Below, one piece after another: positions 1-12,574 of a stretch of DNA of 64,000 nucleotides (position 1 is the stretch's first letter; each line of letters opens with the position of its first letter). Where the stretch lies: contig OX421498.1 in the NCBI GenBank assembly GCA_949126835.1, forward strand, positions 34,727,299 to 34,791,298. Direction: 5' to 3'. Origin of the DNA: Anisus vortex. Lineage: Eukaryota > Mollusca > Gastropoda > Planorbidae. Position numbers and translations under genes: made by a program. The notes under the pieces are model-generated. The model ran no database searches. It had not been told where the DNA came from and saw nothing but the letters and a program-made list of their open reading frames with translations.

Positions 1-3000
1 ACTATTGAAGAGCTTCAAAAACTAATAGCGTTGAAACTTGACCTAGCAACTTTACAAATTCTTTGTGATGCCACTGCATTGGAAGATCAGGAAACTGGAA
101 ATTTACAACATATTGTCAGAAACAGTCAAATATGCTTGTGCATGTGGGGAAATATCATGAAAAATCCACGGTATGCCAGCTTATTTTAACAGAATATTGT
201 TCTCTTCTCAATAACAATATACCTATGTAGGCTAGTTGTCAATTTGGATTTTAAAAAATGTGTGTGTTCAATATATTATAAAAGACAATCATAAATATAT
301 GTTTTTATAAAGTAAATATAAATATAATAATAGAATTGAGTTTTGTTGTGGTGATAAGTATGTGAAAAAAAACTCAAAAATAGGCCTAACTATCGCTCTA
401 TATAATATATATTATATATAATAAACATATAAATTTACCTTAGCTTTAAAATATGATCCTATTAAAGAGCAAAATATTGAACAATAGTAAATAGTTAGCT
501 AAAACTGAGCAACGAACAAAAAAACAAAATATTATTTGCTATCTTTTTCAGCATTAAATCATTTGAGTTCCCATTGATCCAGTTTGGGTTTGACATTCCA
601 AAAGTATTAGGTCTTAGTGACTGTGCCGTGAGAGTAATGAACACCAAATTTGACAACTTTTCAGCCAGTAGCAAAGCTCTGGTCCCAAGACTTAAGAAAA
701 AAGGTGACTATAATTAAAAAACTAAGTAGACCTGATTCTTTTAAACTTTATTACCGGTACACATTAACTCTGGTCCAACTATAATTAATTTTCTTAGTTT
801 AATTAAAATAAAGAGGCATCGAATTAAAAACTTTACAATTTATTTTGACAACACAAAAGAGATAATAAAAAATATAACTGATTGCCATTTATTTCAGATG
901 TCCCAGTACCTGTAGAGGAAATCAAACCTGTAGTTGAAGAAGAGGTCAAGGATGAATCTGAGAAGCCTAAAGAGGAAATCAAAGAAGAGGAACTTACAAT
1001 CCCAGTATGAATGATTTTCATTGGTTTATTTATATGAATATTGATGGTTTAAAAAATATAAAACAACAACAGTTTATATGGTCAATGAATTGATAATGTT
1101 GGCTATCATTCTCATAATAATTCTCTAACAATACAATATTGGCCTAATATTCTTCCAAAATTAGTTTATTATTTAAATATTAGCAGAATATAGGGCCCTG
1201 GAGTTAGTCCACCAGTTCTAGCTGTCCAATCCTTGCTGCCCTGCAGGACTTTTGGGCCAAGGGCGTAATAATTAATCTTCTTTCTAGAAGAAATTATCTT
1301 ATCTTATATATTACAGACGCTCCTTCTATAATGAAGATTATTGCATCCTACGCTCATTCATGTCTAGTCTTGCATTATGTCTCTAAATTTAGACTCCTAG
1401 TCCGAAATGATACACCTCATAATACATCTGCCACTGAAATTCACACCAAGAGCATAATGAGCATGCTTAATTTAATAGAAGCGCTATAAAAAATGACGTT
1501 CAGCAGTCCTCTTTGATATAAGAAGATTGTGAAACAAGCATAGTGTTTTATAGTTGCTTTACTTCACCTTCATGAGGTCAGCTTAATCTCAGCTGGGGTT
1601 TTCCATGTTGTGGTGTGTTTTTTTAAAATATTTAAACCTGATTTTCTTGTCCGTCAATTAGAAAATACTTTAAACAAAAGTCTCCCTGAAATAAGTTCAA
1701 TTCAAACTATTAGTATTAGGCACCATCATATACACAGGATGGAAGCCCTTGGCTTATCCAATCAAATTACATAACAAGGAAGACCCATCATTTGAATTAA
1801 TCCATAGTCATCTCAAATGTAATGATTTTTTTAACTTGTAGGAAGTTGTTGTTGGTTCTCCTGATGATGAATTCAAGAATGAAGAAGAGCAGGAGGTGGA
1901 AGAGGTGCTAGAAGAAGATTATCCTGACCCACCAACTCCAGGTACAATTTCTTTCCTTTTTTCTTCAGAAATTGAAAGAAAAAACTAGATGCATTAAATT
2001 AGCAGATAAAATAGTTTGTAATTCCAAGCTTAATGTAGTACCTAATTTTATTGACAAGTTTTTTTTTAAATAAACCTTGAGCATTTACAGGGTGGGCCAA
2101 TAAAATGTTACCACTTTTATATTCTTACAATTTTAAAAATTACAAAGATTTTGGTTTCATTTTCGGGAACATTAACAACAAAACACTGAATTCTCACCCA
2201 AATGGATCGAAAGCAATATACTGTGGAGGAGAGAGTGAAGATCGTGGAAGCATATTTGGAATTAAAATCGTTAACCCACACTCAGGGACGATTCACAATT
2301 AACTTTCCAGGAAGAAATCCTCCAAGTAGACTCACAATCAGACGTCTTCTGCAGAAGTTCAGGGAAACAGGACGTGTGAACAATGCGAAAAAAGGACATA
2401 GTGGTAGACCAAGGTCTGCAAGGACAGCCATCAACACTGAGACCGTGAGACAGCCATCAACACTGAGACCGTGAGACAGCCATCAACACTGAGACCGTGA
2501 GACAGCCATCAACACTGAGACCGTGAGACAGCCATCAACACTGAGACCGTGAGACAGCCATCAACACTGAGACCGTGAGACAGCCATCAACACTGAGACC
2601 TTGAGACAGCCATCAACACTGAGACCGTGAGATAGCCATCAACACTGAGACCGTGAGACAGCCATCAACACTGAGACCGTGAGACAGCCATCAACACTGA
2701 GACCGTGAGACAGCCATCTACACTGAGACCGTGAGACAGCCATCAACACTGAGACCGTGAGACAGCCATCAACACTGAGACCGTGAGACAGCCATCAACA
2801 CTGAGACCTTGAGACAGCCATCAACACTGAGACCGTGAGATAGCCATCAACACTGAGACCGTGAGACAGCCATCAACACTGAGACCGTGATACAACATCT
2901 AGAGTAATTACCAAGAAAATCGACCAGACGTTTGTCACAGGAATCTGCCATCTCAAGGACCACTGTTAGGCACATACTGAACACAGCCCTTCATTTTTTC

Positions 3001-6000
3001 CCCAACAGAAAGCAGAGTCAACATGAATAACGTCATCTACCAACAGGATGGTGCTCCTCCACATTGCTCAAATGTTTCACTGGATTTCCTCAAAGAGTAC
3101 TTTCCTGGAGCTAGACTCATCTCACGGCGCACATACAACCCATGGCCTGCCCACTCTCCTGATCTTTCTCCCGCATACTCCTTCCTTTGGGGGTACCTGA
3201 AGTAGTGTACTACAACAACCCACAGACCATTGAGGCCCTGAAGGCCAACATCCGTCAGGAAATTCTGAGAATCCCTCTTGAGATGTGTGACAATGTCATC
3301 ACAAACTTCAATGTGCGTGTTGTAGCTATAACCCACAGAAGAGGAGTGTGGATTGAACTGTGTAGACAACAAGAGACAAAGTGGGGGAAACCTTTGTTAT
3401 CAAATGTTAATTTGATATTTTTGTTACAAATCTGTAAATAAAAATTTCGAATAAGTTTTGAAAACTTGTGTATGATTAAAAAGTGGTAACATTTTATTGG
3501 CCCACCCTGTATTTGGAGTTGCATGGGCTTAGCAAGCTGAGTGTTATAATGCTAATTCAAAGATTTGGGCTTAAAATGCTGTTAAAAATGTACAGGTGTT
3601 GTTTTCACAATACATTATTTGTGTGCTGCTGAAAAAGAAGTTGATTTAGCACTACCTCATCTGCCACATTAACAACAAAATTTTCTGATACTTATAGTTA
3701 TTTAAGTTTGGCCCATTTCTTGTCATTAAATATTTATTGACAGTAGGCCTATAATGCTTGGAAATGGCACACAAAAAACATTTTAACAAAATTTATACAC
3801 ATTTTGCCAATTCAGAACCACCAGAATATGAAGATTTTGATGAGGATGATGATGTTGTGGACCTGCGGACGTACGATGTGCTGGGGGGCATTTTCCACTT
3901 CAATCTCCTCCACCTCCCACCTCAGCCCAAGACAGTTGGATCTTGGACAATAACACAGTGTAAGTGCAAATCTTTGTTTCCATATCCAACGTTGTAGTTA
4001 TTTTGTATTGCTGCTGACTTTAAAATTAATGTCATCATCTTGGCAGACTTAAGTTTTAACCAGCAGCAACTTATTATGTATTTTTAAAAATTGCTGTTGA
4101 AACCAGTCTTTTTTTTTACCAGGAATATAGGTCTAGTCATGCTGCCAATTTCATAATCTATTTTTTTTGTTATGAAAAGACAATGCAATAAATATGATTC
4201 TTAAAAATTACAGTTTTATTTTTTTAAATGTTAAATCTTTGGTTAGTGGAATTTCACTCATTTTTCCTACCTGGAAATGTTTCATAATAGTCATTAAGAA
4301 TTTATGTTATTGTGAATTATTGTTACTGTATATGCTTATGATACTAATGTATGAGGTCTCATTTATTATTTAATAGTGCATTTTTTATATGTGCATAATT
4401 CCTCATTCATTAAGCAGATCTCATTACAGTAACACAAACATCATATAGGCCTAATTAGTTTACCTGATAATCTCATTTATTATTTATAAAAAAATACCTA
4501 ACTTTTATATTTAATTAGATTTTAGTAGCTTTCTTGGTTCTTAATTTCTTGTATTTGCAAGTATATCCAATGACATGTAAAATAATCTATGCATGTTTGT
4601 TTAAAGTGGTTGATCCACCCGAGATATCCACTTTTGACTACACTGCTGAATCAGCTACGCCTAATGAAGATGGAAAGAAAGAGAAAGAAAAAAAGGAGGA
4701 CAAGCCATTAATTGGTGTTCACATGCTGTATGTTGTTATATTTTAGTGTAAAGTAAATTGAACTTTGAAAAATCTCTAAATCTAAAGGTCAAATTTCCAT
4801 TTTACTTATCTTATGGGCAAAAGAATTTTTGTTAAAGTATTTCTTCTGTATGTATGGCTAATATGTTCTGTTTGTGATTGTGTGCTTTAATTTGTATTAG
4901 TGTTTATTTATGTTTTTTTTTGTGTTGGCATTCCTCCTCTTAAACATGTACAGCTTGTTGCCTTATTTTATTTTTTCAGTCTTCCTGTAGATGCATTGTT
5001 CTTAGAAACACCAACTATTGCCAGATGGGATTATGACAGGAAATTATGGGTTACCAAAGGTTTCTCTGATCAAAACTTAAATGAGAGTAAGTTCTATTTG
5101 CATGCAGGCATCTAAATTTCTGTATGTTTTTGGATATATAGCTTACATGAAGAGTTTATTTTCCAAATATTGTTTGTGCCATTGCTGAAAAATCACAAAA
5201 AGAGGCTTTTTAAAAAAAAGAATAAATCAAGTTTATTCAGATCCTAGTTCTGATTATTCTCTATACCCAGTTTTCTCCTACATTCTTCTATGTATAAAAC
5301 AGTTTTTCCTTAAATGTCATCAAAATTGTGTGGAGAAAAGTTTGATAATCTTACAATCTCAAAATTGGATAGAATTCATAGAATTGGATATACAGCAGTT
5401 TAAAAAAAAAGTTTTTCATACTTTCAAAACAGTTGATATTATTATCAGTACTTTAAAAATCGTATACCAATTAAATTACAATTAATTTCTTTGTTGTTTT
5501 TTTAAATTTTTTTGTTTCCAGCATCCAGAGTCTTGTCATTCAAGATTAGTCAATTTGGCACATTCTGTCTCCTTCAAGACTCACACATTAATATGCCATT
5601 TCAGAGTTGGGAAATTAGGCCACATAAAATGAATAGCTGTCTTTTCACCATCACAGCTGCTATCTTGGAGATAGAAATTGAAATACAAGTTAGTAACCTT
5701 GTAAATATAAGGAAGACTGTAAGAAACAAGTATTTAATAAAATTATACTTTAAATGGACTTCTTATAAATCCTTGTTGATATTGTAAAATGATAAGCAGT
5801 TATCTTGAATCTTATACCTGCATGGAGGGCTGCAGTAATGAAATATGACATCTGGGACAGAAGCACTAATCATGTATAGACTGACAGGCTCAGTGATATA
5901 TGTCAAACTGTAAGACTTGCCTTAAAGCATTGTAAATTCTTATCATTTGGGGAAAAGGTATATCAGAAATCATGTAAATTCAATATTGTTAACACTTTGG

Positions 6001-9000
6001 ACCAAAATCAGCCTTTACATCACTTTCTAAACCTTTCTTAAAGAATTATTTATATACAGTGAAAATAAATTAATGCATAGTAACTTTGAGATGTTAATTT
6101 ATCTATTTGTTTTTTTTTTTTTTTAAACTATTGCCAGGATGGATTATGCTGCTTGAGCCAACCAAAAGAAAAGACTGAGCTGTCTAGTATTATAGACAAG
6201 TGGGTGACACCACAAGAACTCATTAAGGTCAGAAGCAAATTATTATCAATAAGAGACTACCAAAGATTGCTACTTTTCTACCTTTTATTTTATTATTATT
6301 TTAAATAAAAATTAGTATTCATTTCACGTTATCAGTGATTAACACATCACCACCAGTTCACACAAGCTATGTTTAGACAATTTGAGTATCTCATTTATTG
6401 TGCCATAAAATTGTGAATCATATATTTTTTAATGATAACATATTTTTACTCAGTCAGTGCTTTGAATAATGTAAATGCCTTATAAAAATACAAGGCACTA
6501 AACAAGTGATTTGAGTATATTAATTTTTCATTGATATTTTACCCAGCAAGTTCTCTTTGCGTTCTGCAGAAGCTAAAAATAATTTCACTGCTTATAATAA
6601 TAATAGTGTTGAAAAACACTTTTATTTTCATACACTGTACAGTGTTAAAAGGTTGGCTGGTTCACTCAGTCTCAAATAAAACATTGACAATTATTTTTTT
6701 ACCGTGTTGAATGTTTAGTTTTGATTGTATAATTGATTGAATAAAATAATTACTTTTGTAAAAAAACTTTATCAGATGATGAAATTAGCCGGAGTCAACA
6801 TTTTCCCAAATGAAGATTCTTCAAAGTTTGTAGCTCTTCAAAATAAGGTAAGTAAAAGTAATTCTAAATACCAATTACAAATTCAGAAAATTTCATTTCA
6901 TATTTTTTTTAGATAATGTAGTTCTTATTAGATATAGCTCAGCTTTTTTTTTCAATTTTTCTTTCAGTTCTGAATTTGTAGCTTTAGTAAATGAGTACTT
7001 TTTTTCCTACTATATGTTATTATTTATACCATTAAATAAATATAAATTGTTACTTATTAAATTTATTGTTCAAATAATATTGATATGACTGCTAATAATT
7101 CAATAAACTTATTCCAATCATATTCATGGCCTACCAAATGTTGATATTTGTATTGGCTATATTTTCTTTTAAACTAAGAGCTAATCCAAGGGAGATAATA
7201 ACAAACAAAAAAAAAAGATTCATTTGTTCTCAGATATATATATTTACTTGATGTTGAAGAGTTTTTGATCCTTAAATATTTTAATTTCCTATGCACTTTT
7301 GTTTTTTCAGGAGAATATATATAAGGTTGTTTTACTGATTCCTAATTTTGCTTTAACCATATCTGATCTTGTTTTGTTTTTTTAATGTTTGGCTTCTATT
7401 AAATGTGTCTGTTTGTGACCATTGTTAATTTGGGTTATGGTTGAGTGCTTCTCAATTGGTTTGTTATTCAAGTATTGCAGTGTCAACTCCCCTTTATTAC
7501 ATTGTTAGAATGACTTTGCATTGTAAATTGAGAAAAAAAAATTAGGAAAAAATAAAAAGGTTTTCTGACTAAATCATTTGTGAAATAGAACTTGAAAGAA
7601 AATATGTAAATGAAATCTAAATGATATATAGTATAGTCTAAGTGTCAGAAACAAAAGACAAAGAATTAACTTAGTTTTTTCTTCTAACTTCTAACCAGTT
7701 GTTTTGTTTTCAGTAAAATTGATGCACAAAGTTTACATGATTACAATTTGACAATTAATCACAATTTTGGATTGAGATTTGATGTGCTGTAATCTGACTT
7801 GATGTATTTTAAGAAACTAAATTGTAATAATAATAAACAAAATATCATTTTTCAGGCTTATTACTCGAATCAACATTGTTAAACAAAATTTTTCATTTTT
7901 TTCTTTATAAAAAATTATAATAGGCCTGAAAAAAATAGAATAATAGAATCGGTAGTCAAAGCAAATATTTCCTTAACCCTTTCAATTACACACTTTTTAG
8001 AAAAAACTTTTCAGTTGTAAGAGCCTTAAAGATAGTTATTTAACATTTTAAGTTTTTCTAATAGCTATTATATTTTCAACAAAAGATTGCTAGAATTATT
8101 CAGAAAGTGTTTTAGTATTGTTGCCAAAATATGAGTTTGTTTTTTGCCTCTTGTTATTTCCAAACATAAACTTTAATGTCTTGTCCATCATAGCATCCTG
8201 TGATAGAAGAGAGATTATACCAGCAAATGGCCCTAACTGCCTCGTCTATGGCTTACACCTGGTCTAAATGGAACTCGGAAAGATCTGCTGTGGAGATGGT
8301 GTTCCAGGCAGCCGAAGCCCTTGAAGATGAGCCTCTGTTGGAGGTGAGTATTGCCTTGTGCTGCTTGCGTTCCTTGCTGCATAAAAGACTAAGACCTTAT
8401 CGCCTTCTGATACCTTTGATAGGCATTACCTGAACCTACATTCATCCATTTGCATTCCTTATAACACTGATCTTAACTGCTAAGCCTTATGTTGCATTTC
8501 AAAAGAAAAACCAATGAAGAACCTATAGACTTTTTTTAAACACAACCCTAACTTGAACATGCTTAATATTAGTTTTAAATCACAATGACAGAGATTTTTT
8601 TTAGCATTGGTCCTGATAGAGTTAATGAGGTGAACATCTACATATATTTTGTGAACGTTATAATTTATTATTATCTGTGAGCTGTTGCTAATTTTAAAAT
8701 GTCATTCCCATAGCCCCAGACATTTTGTCCTTGGTTGACAGCTTGTACCATTTGTTTCATGTATGTTTGGTTTAACTTAGTCAGCAATCATTTGTTGGGT
8801 TCACAGTAACTTACAGGAATCTTTTAGTTAGACCTTTACATAAATTGACTTACTGTATATTCTTAATAGATTGTATTAAATTCTAATAAGTTAGTTTAGA
8901 TTCCTATCAGATATTATTGTTTTTGATTCCCATTATAACAGTAATAGATTCCTACGAGATAGTTTCCCACAAGATTCTTTTAAATGCTCATCAGCTGTTT

Positions 9001-11768
9001 GCCTAATCATGCATTATTTTTTACACCAATGTGAGTGTATACTATTACACTTACAGTGTGCAAAATTAAGCCAAGTTAGAAAAGTCCTTAAACCTCATTT
9101 TTTTTTACTACAGGAGAGTTGGTCAATATATCTTGCAACCAAGCGTAGGGTGACAAAGCTGCGTTCCACTGAACTGGATGAAACTTTAAGTCAAGGAACT
9201 GACCAAGATACTGTAGAGGTAGGTAAAAGTCCATTAGATGCATCAATATGAAAGAAAACGCTTCAAGAGCCTGATGATAAGAAGGAGGACTTCAAATTAT
9301 TATATGTGTCAGTGTTGCAAGACTATTAATGTGCTTCTTCTTTTAACTCATGGCTTTTTTTTAAATATTTTAATTACCGGTAGGTTTACTGTTAAAATTG
9401 TGTATGAAAGAGATATTGTTTCATCTGAATGGACACACTTATGCTGCCAATTGCTTTCTTCATTAATTACCGGTAGGTTTACTGTTAAAATTGTGTATGA
9501 AAGAGATATTGTTTCATCTGAATGGACACACTTATGCTGCCAATTGCTTTCTTCATTAATTACCGGTAGGTTTACTGTTAAAATTGTGTATGAAAGAGAT
9601 ATTGTTTCATCTGAATGGACACACTTATGCTGCCAATTGCTTTCTTCATTAATTACCGGTAGGTTTACTGTTAAAATTGTGTATGAAAGAGATATTGTTT
9701 CATCTGAATGGACACACTTATGCTGCCAATTGCTTTCTTCATTAATTACCGGTAGGTTTACTGTTAAAATTGTGTATGAAAGAGATATTGTTTCATCTGA
9801 ATGGACACACTTATGCTGCCAATTGCTTTCTTCATTAATTACCGGTAGGTTTACTGTTAAAATTGTGTATGAAAGAGATATTGTTTCATCTGAATGGACA
9901 CACTTATGCTGCCGATTGCTTTCTTCATTAATTACCGGTAATTGGTGTGACAATGGGAACCACCTCCTTGTGCACTGGATGGCAGAAGAGACAATTCTTG
10001 AGACAACATGAAATCAATACTTTTAGCTTTCCACCACAGCACAATGCTTGTCAGCTGCATTTTTTTTTTAGTTCTTTTATTTTTATAACAGCTGCAAATG
10101 CAGCCTTGATACTTAATTTAAAGAAAGGTTGTGTGTTTCATACATCATACATCCTTACAAAATTATGTGGGTAGTGGTTGAAATTCGAGCATGGAATGGG
10201 TTGCTTGAACAAACCAGGAAAACCAGTAACTTAACATCATTTAAAACATTAATAAAGATGCAAGACTAGACTTGGACCACAGATGAGCGTAGGATGCAAT
10301 AATCTTCTTTATAGAAGCGTCTGTAATATATAAAATAAGATGGCAAACAGTTAATTTTTTGTAAATCTTTACTAAGACTTGATGGCCTCAGTACAATGAA
10401 TAATTTAAGCTTGAAACAGACTATATAGTTCTTGTTGACATATCTCTACCCCAGTGAGTTGTACAGCATTGTATAATCACCAGTTTCACAGTTTTACATG
10501 ACAAGGAAGGAGAACCGCATGTTAAGGCATAGATTTAGTTACTAAGTTGTAATTTAAGTAGAGTTAAATGGTCTGAAGGTATTGGTATTTAGTGATACAA
10601 ATTACATATTGATGAAACTTTGTTAATGAATGCTATCTGAAAATTACTTTAAATTCCAATATATAGCCTTTGAAAAGAAACAATAAGACCAAGAAAGATT
10701 TAACTCTAAAGCTAGATGGGAAAAGAAAAGACTGCATCTATAAAAAAATAATTATGAACACATGTGTTCATGTTGTTGTTTTTTTAGGCTCCATTTTCCT
10801 TTATCACAGATAATTGTCTCAGAGAAAGGTCCATCCATGCTAAATGCTATTGAAGAGTCAGATGATGAAGTTATCTATACAGGTGAAAATGGGGCGGGTC
10901 TCAAAGTCGGAGCGATGGGAATATTGGCGAGCCCGAGCAACGAGTTTAGCATAAAAAATATCCCAAGACTGTCCATGATGGGCAACTTGGCAGGATCCAG
11001 GCTGTCCATGAGTCAGTCACCTGGCTCCAAGTTAGGCAGGAAAAAAAGGACCAGGAGAGTTACCCGCATGAGGACATCCTCTGCACCTGACAGTTCTAGA
11101 AGCGAGCTCTCCTCACTACACGGAAAGAAGAAAAAGCAAAAAGTTTTGGAGAAGAGCCAAATTGATCCCCTTTTGAGAACCTTTGATTTGAAATTGTCTC
11201 CGGTAGCACTCTTCACAAGCAGAGTTCTAATTTTATTTTCATCTGTTTCATTTTTTTTTTCAGTTTTAACTTTCACTATTTTGTTTTACAGCTTTCGCTT
11301 GTAATTTTTCATTTTGCAGTTTTTGTTCAAAATTTGAATTAGTAGTCTTCCTTGGTTATATTATAAACAAAGTTACAGGCAATCTACTATGTTACTAGTA
11401 AGAAAAATAAAATCTTGAATCTCTTAAATAAGTCTTCTCTACAAATATAAAAATGTATAATGATAAATCAATACTAATTTGTATTACCAATAACATAATT
11501 GTAGTAAATTGTACTAACAAAAAAATCAAGTTCTGTTGTTGTTTCTTTGTCTAATACTATATTTCATTAATAAAATTCAGTTTTGATTTAGCATACTCAT
11601 AAATCTCCGCCCATCTCTTATTCCCTACAGTACAAGTCCAATCTGTACCACCTGGTGATGGAGATGACAAGCAAGGCAGCACAGGAAAGAATTCAGGATA
11701 CAAGTCTGCACTTCATTGACTGTGTCTACCAGCTGCTGAAAGCCACCAAAGTTCTGACCTATTCCTAA
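1..11768 (+). CDS. DNAI7: DNAI7 / CASC1 (axonemal dynein intermediate chain 7), 3' part, 14 exons
   Basis: Known role of the family: IC97/CASC1 associates with axonemal inner-arm dynein and is needed for ciliary and flagellar beating. Exons read by eye: 1-170, 552-703, 898-1004, 1842-1941, 3816-3959, 4607-4727, 4980-5086, 5522-5688, 6138-6227, 6776-6847, 8194-8343, 9114-9218, 10810-11202, 11631-11768 (TAA). All introns are GT..AG and phases agree throughout, giving 671 residues plus stop. The N-terminus lies upstream of the window. Visible family features: the N-terminal domain segment with LCMWGNIMKNPR then GFDIPKVLGLSDCAVR, an acidic Glu-rich linker (exons 3-4), the LPVDALFLETP..ARWDYDRKLW block, FGTFCLLQDSHINMPFQSW, and the C-terminal segment with MEMTSKAAQERIQDTSLHF. 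Exon 13 is long, basic and Ser-rich, probably a lineage-specific disordered insert. Introns carry a dead mariner-type element, SINE/LINE tails and a 93-bp repeat array. Identification is from remembered family motifs; the splicing was not checked against a transcript. Confidence 0.85.
1196..1368. repeat. Truncated SINE (plus) joined to an inverted LINE/SINE tail (minus)
   Basis: 1196-1300 matches, with divergence, the 3' half of the SINE family seen complete at 28933-29104 (CCTGCAGGA..TTTTGGGCC, then a CTTCT..AGAAG hairpin). 1298-1368 is the same kind of tail in reverse orientation, ending in the ACGCTCAT block seen at 24140-24222. The two share the TTATCTTAT junction. Located in DNAI7 intron 3. 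Confidence 0.6.
2202..3205 (+). pseudogene. Broken mariner-like transposase
   Basis: The N-terminal piece (from ATG at 2202) begins MDRKQYTVEERVKIVEAYLE, a helix-turn-helix of the DUF4817 type, and contains RLTIRRLLQKFRETGRV. It runs into the 26-bp repeat array, whose unit is not a multiple of three. After the array a stop interrupts a second HTH-like stretch. A C-terminal piece (3023-3205) reads YQQDGAPPHCS..NPWPAHSPDLSPAYSFLWGYLK then stop. This is the region around the second catalytic Asp of the DDE/D family. The first catalytic region is missing between about 2990 and 3023. It is similar to transposases often mis-annotated as SETMAR or Tc3 in invertebrates. Confidence 0.8.
2423..2890 (+). 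repeat. 26-bp minisatellite, 18 copies, inside the mariner-like element
   Basis: The unit is GACAGCCATCAACACTGAGA plus CCGTGA (26 bp). 468 bp make exactly 18 units, with rare variants (CCTTGA twice, GATAGCC twice, one TCTACACTG). Two identical variant pairs about 180-210 bp apart suggest a higher-order duplication of a block of units. Confidence 0.95.
9371..9940 (+). repeat. 93-bp tandem repeat, 6 copies plus partial, in DNAI7 intron
   Basis: The unit starts TAATTACCGGTAGGTTTACT and is repeated at 9371, 9464, 9557, 9650, 9743 and 9836, with a 12-bp partial at 9929. Units are nearly identical; the last differs by CCGATTG for CCAATTG. Since 93 is divisible by 3, ORFs run through on both strands (31-residue repeats). 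Flanking DNAI7 exons (ends at 9218, resumes at 10810) are both phase 0, so no coding role is required. Confidence 0.95.
10180..10341 (+). mobile_element. 3' end of a non-LTR retrotransposon (LINE)
   Basis: The reading frame gives [19 protein letters not shown], resembling the AWN-LP...SFK end of LINE reverse transcriptase proteins. It is followed by a 3' tail with a CTTCTTTATAGAAG hairpin and TATAAAATAAGAT. A second copy lies at 19580-19740. Located in a DNAI7 intron. Confidence 0.6.
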
Positions 11769-12225
11769 CAAGTGTACACAATTACAGAATGAATGTCAAC
11801 ACCCAACAACCCCTTCCTCCTTTTTCCCATCCACTTTTCATAGTTCCTACAAATGTGTATTTAAAATATAGGAATTCTACTTCTTTTATCCGCACTAGAA
11901 AACTTTATCATTGAATTCATAATTGCCAAGCTTTCAAAGATTGCTGAGAAATTTTCATAGGCTTGAGTTACACATTGTTTTAACAAAGTTTACTCAACTC
12001 TGTTTGTCATTACATTGATGTTTTTCTTTTAAATTTACCATAGAAAAAGTTGAATTTTGAAAGAGGGAAAAAATTACAGTAACTTCACTTTTCATTGGCT
12101 TTTTTTTAGCAGCACAAATATTATTTTCATGTGTGCAAATTTTAAATCTAAAATGCATTGATATACTTTTATCTCAGTGCAGCAAATGTAATGACAAGTC
12201 AATAAACATTGAAATGAAACTATAT
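11769..12225 (+). promoter_or_regulatory. DNAI7 3' UTR with polyadenylation signal
   Basis: AT-rich sequence follows the TAA stop. A canonical AATAAA lies at 12201-12206, and cleavage would be expected about 15-25 bases later. No ORF is supported here. Confidence 0.6.
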
Positions 12226-12429
12226 TGGAAATTAAATTTGTTTGTCTTATTTTATTGTCAAAGAAAACTTAGATGACAATGTACCCAGTTTATCAAACAT
12301 AAAATATCTTGGACCATTGCCAAAACTTTGATGATCACATAGAAGAATAAGTAACCTGCATGAGTTTGAAAATAGCCAACGCTCTAGTGGAATAACAAAT
12401 GATTAGATAACTTGCATAATCTTAATTGA

Positions 12430-12574
12430 TAAGATCTTATAAGTTTTACAGACGTTCCTTCTAAATAGAAGATTATTACGTCCAGTAGGCCCAAAACTCC
12501 TGCAGGGCGGCAAGGATAGATCCTGCAACGTGTCTGTTGACAGTCCGGTGAACTAACCGCAGGTCCAGCCGGCC
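12430..12574 (-). mobile_element. tRNA-derived SINE (family B)
   Basis: This is a reverse-oriented copy of the family complete at 28933-29104: GATAAGATCTTATAAG tail, hairpin CTTCTAAATAGAAG, CAAAACTCCTGCAGGGCGG core, and GGTGAACTAACCGC with CCAGCCGG near the tRNA-like head. Confidence 0.75.

Larger units (their letters stand above)
2088..3509 (+). mobile_element. Tc1/mariner-superfamily DNA transposon, inactive (1422 bp)
   Basis: It has 31-bp perfect terminal inverted repeats starting CAGGGTGGGCCAATAAAATG (2088-2118 and 3479-3509), flanked by TA at 2086-2087 and 3510-3511, as expected of the IS630/Tc1/mariner group. It lies in the DNAI7 intron between 1941 and 3816. The interior holds two pieces of a transposase and a 26-bp minisatellite. 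The element is broken and could only be moved by a transposase acting in trans. Confidence 0.85.

Noticed and set aside
9238..10011. Long ORFs on both strands over the 93-bp array as a coding gene
   Set aside because: Explained by a repeat length divisible by three; no start, splice or family support, and DNAI7 phases do not need it.
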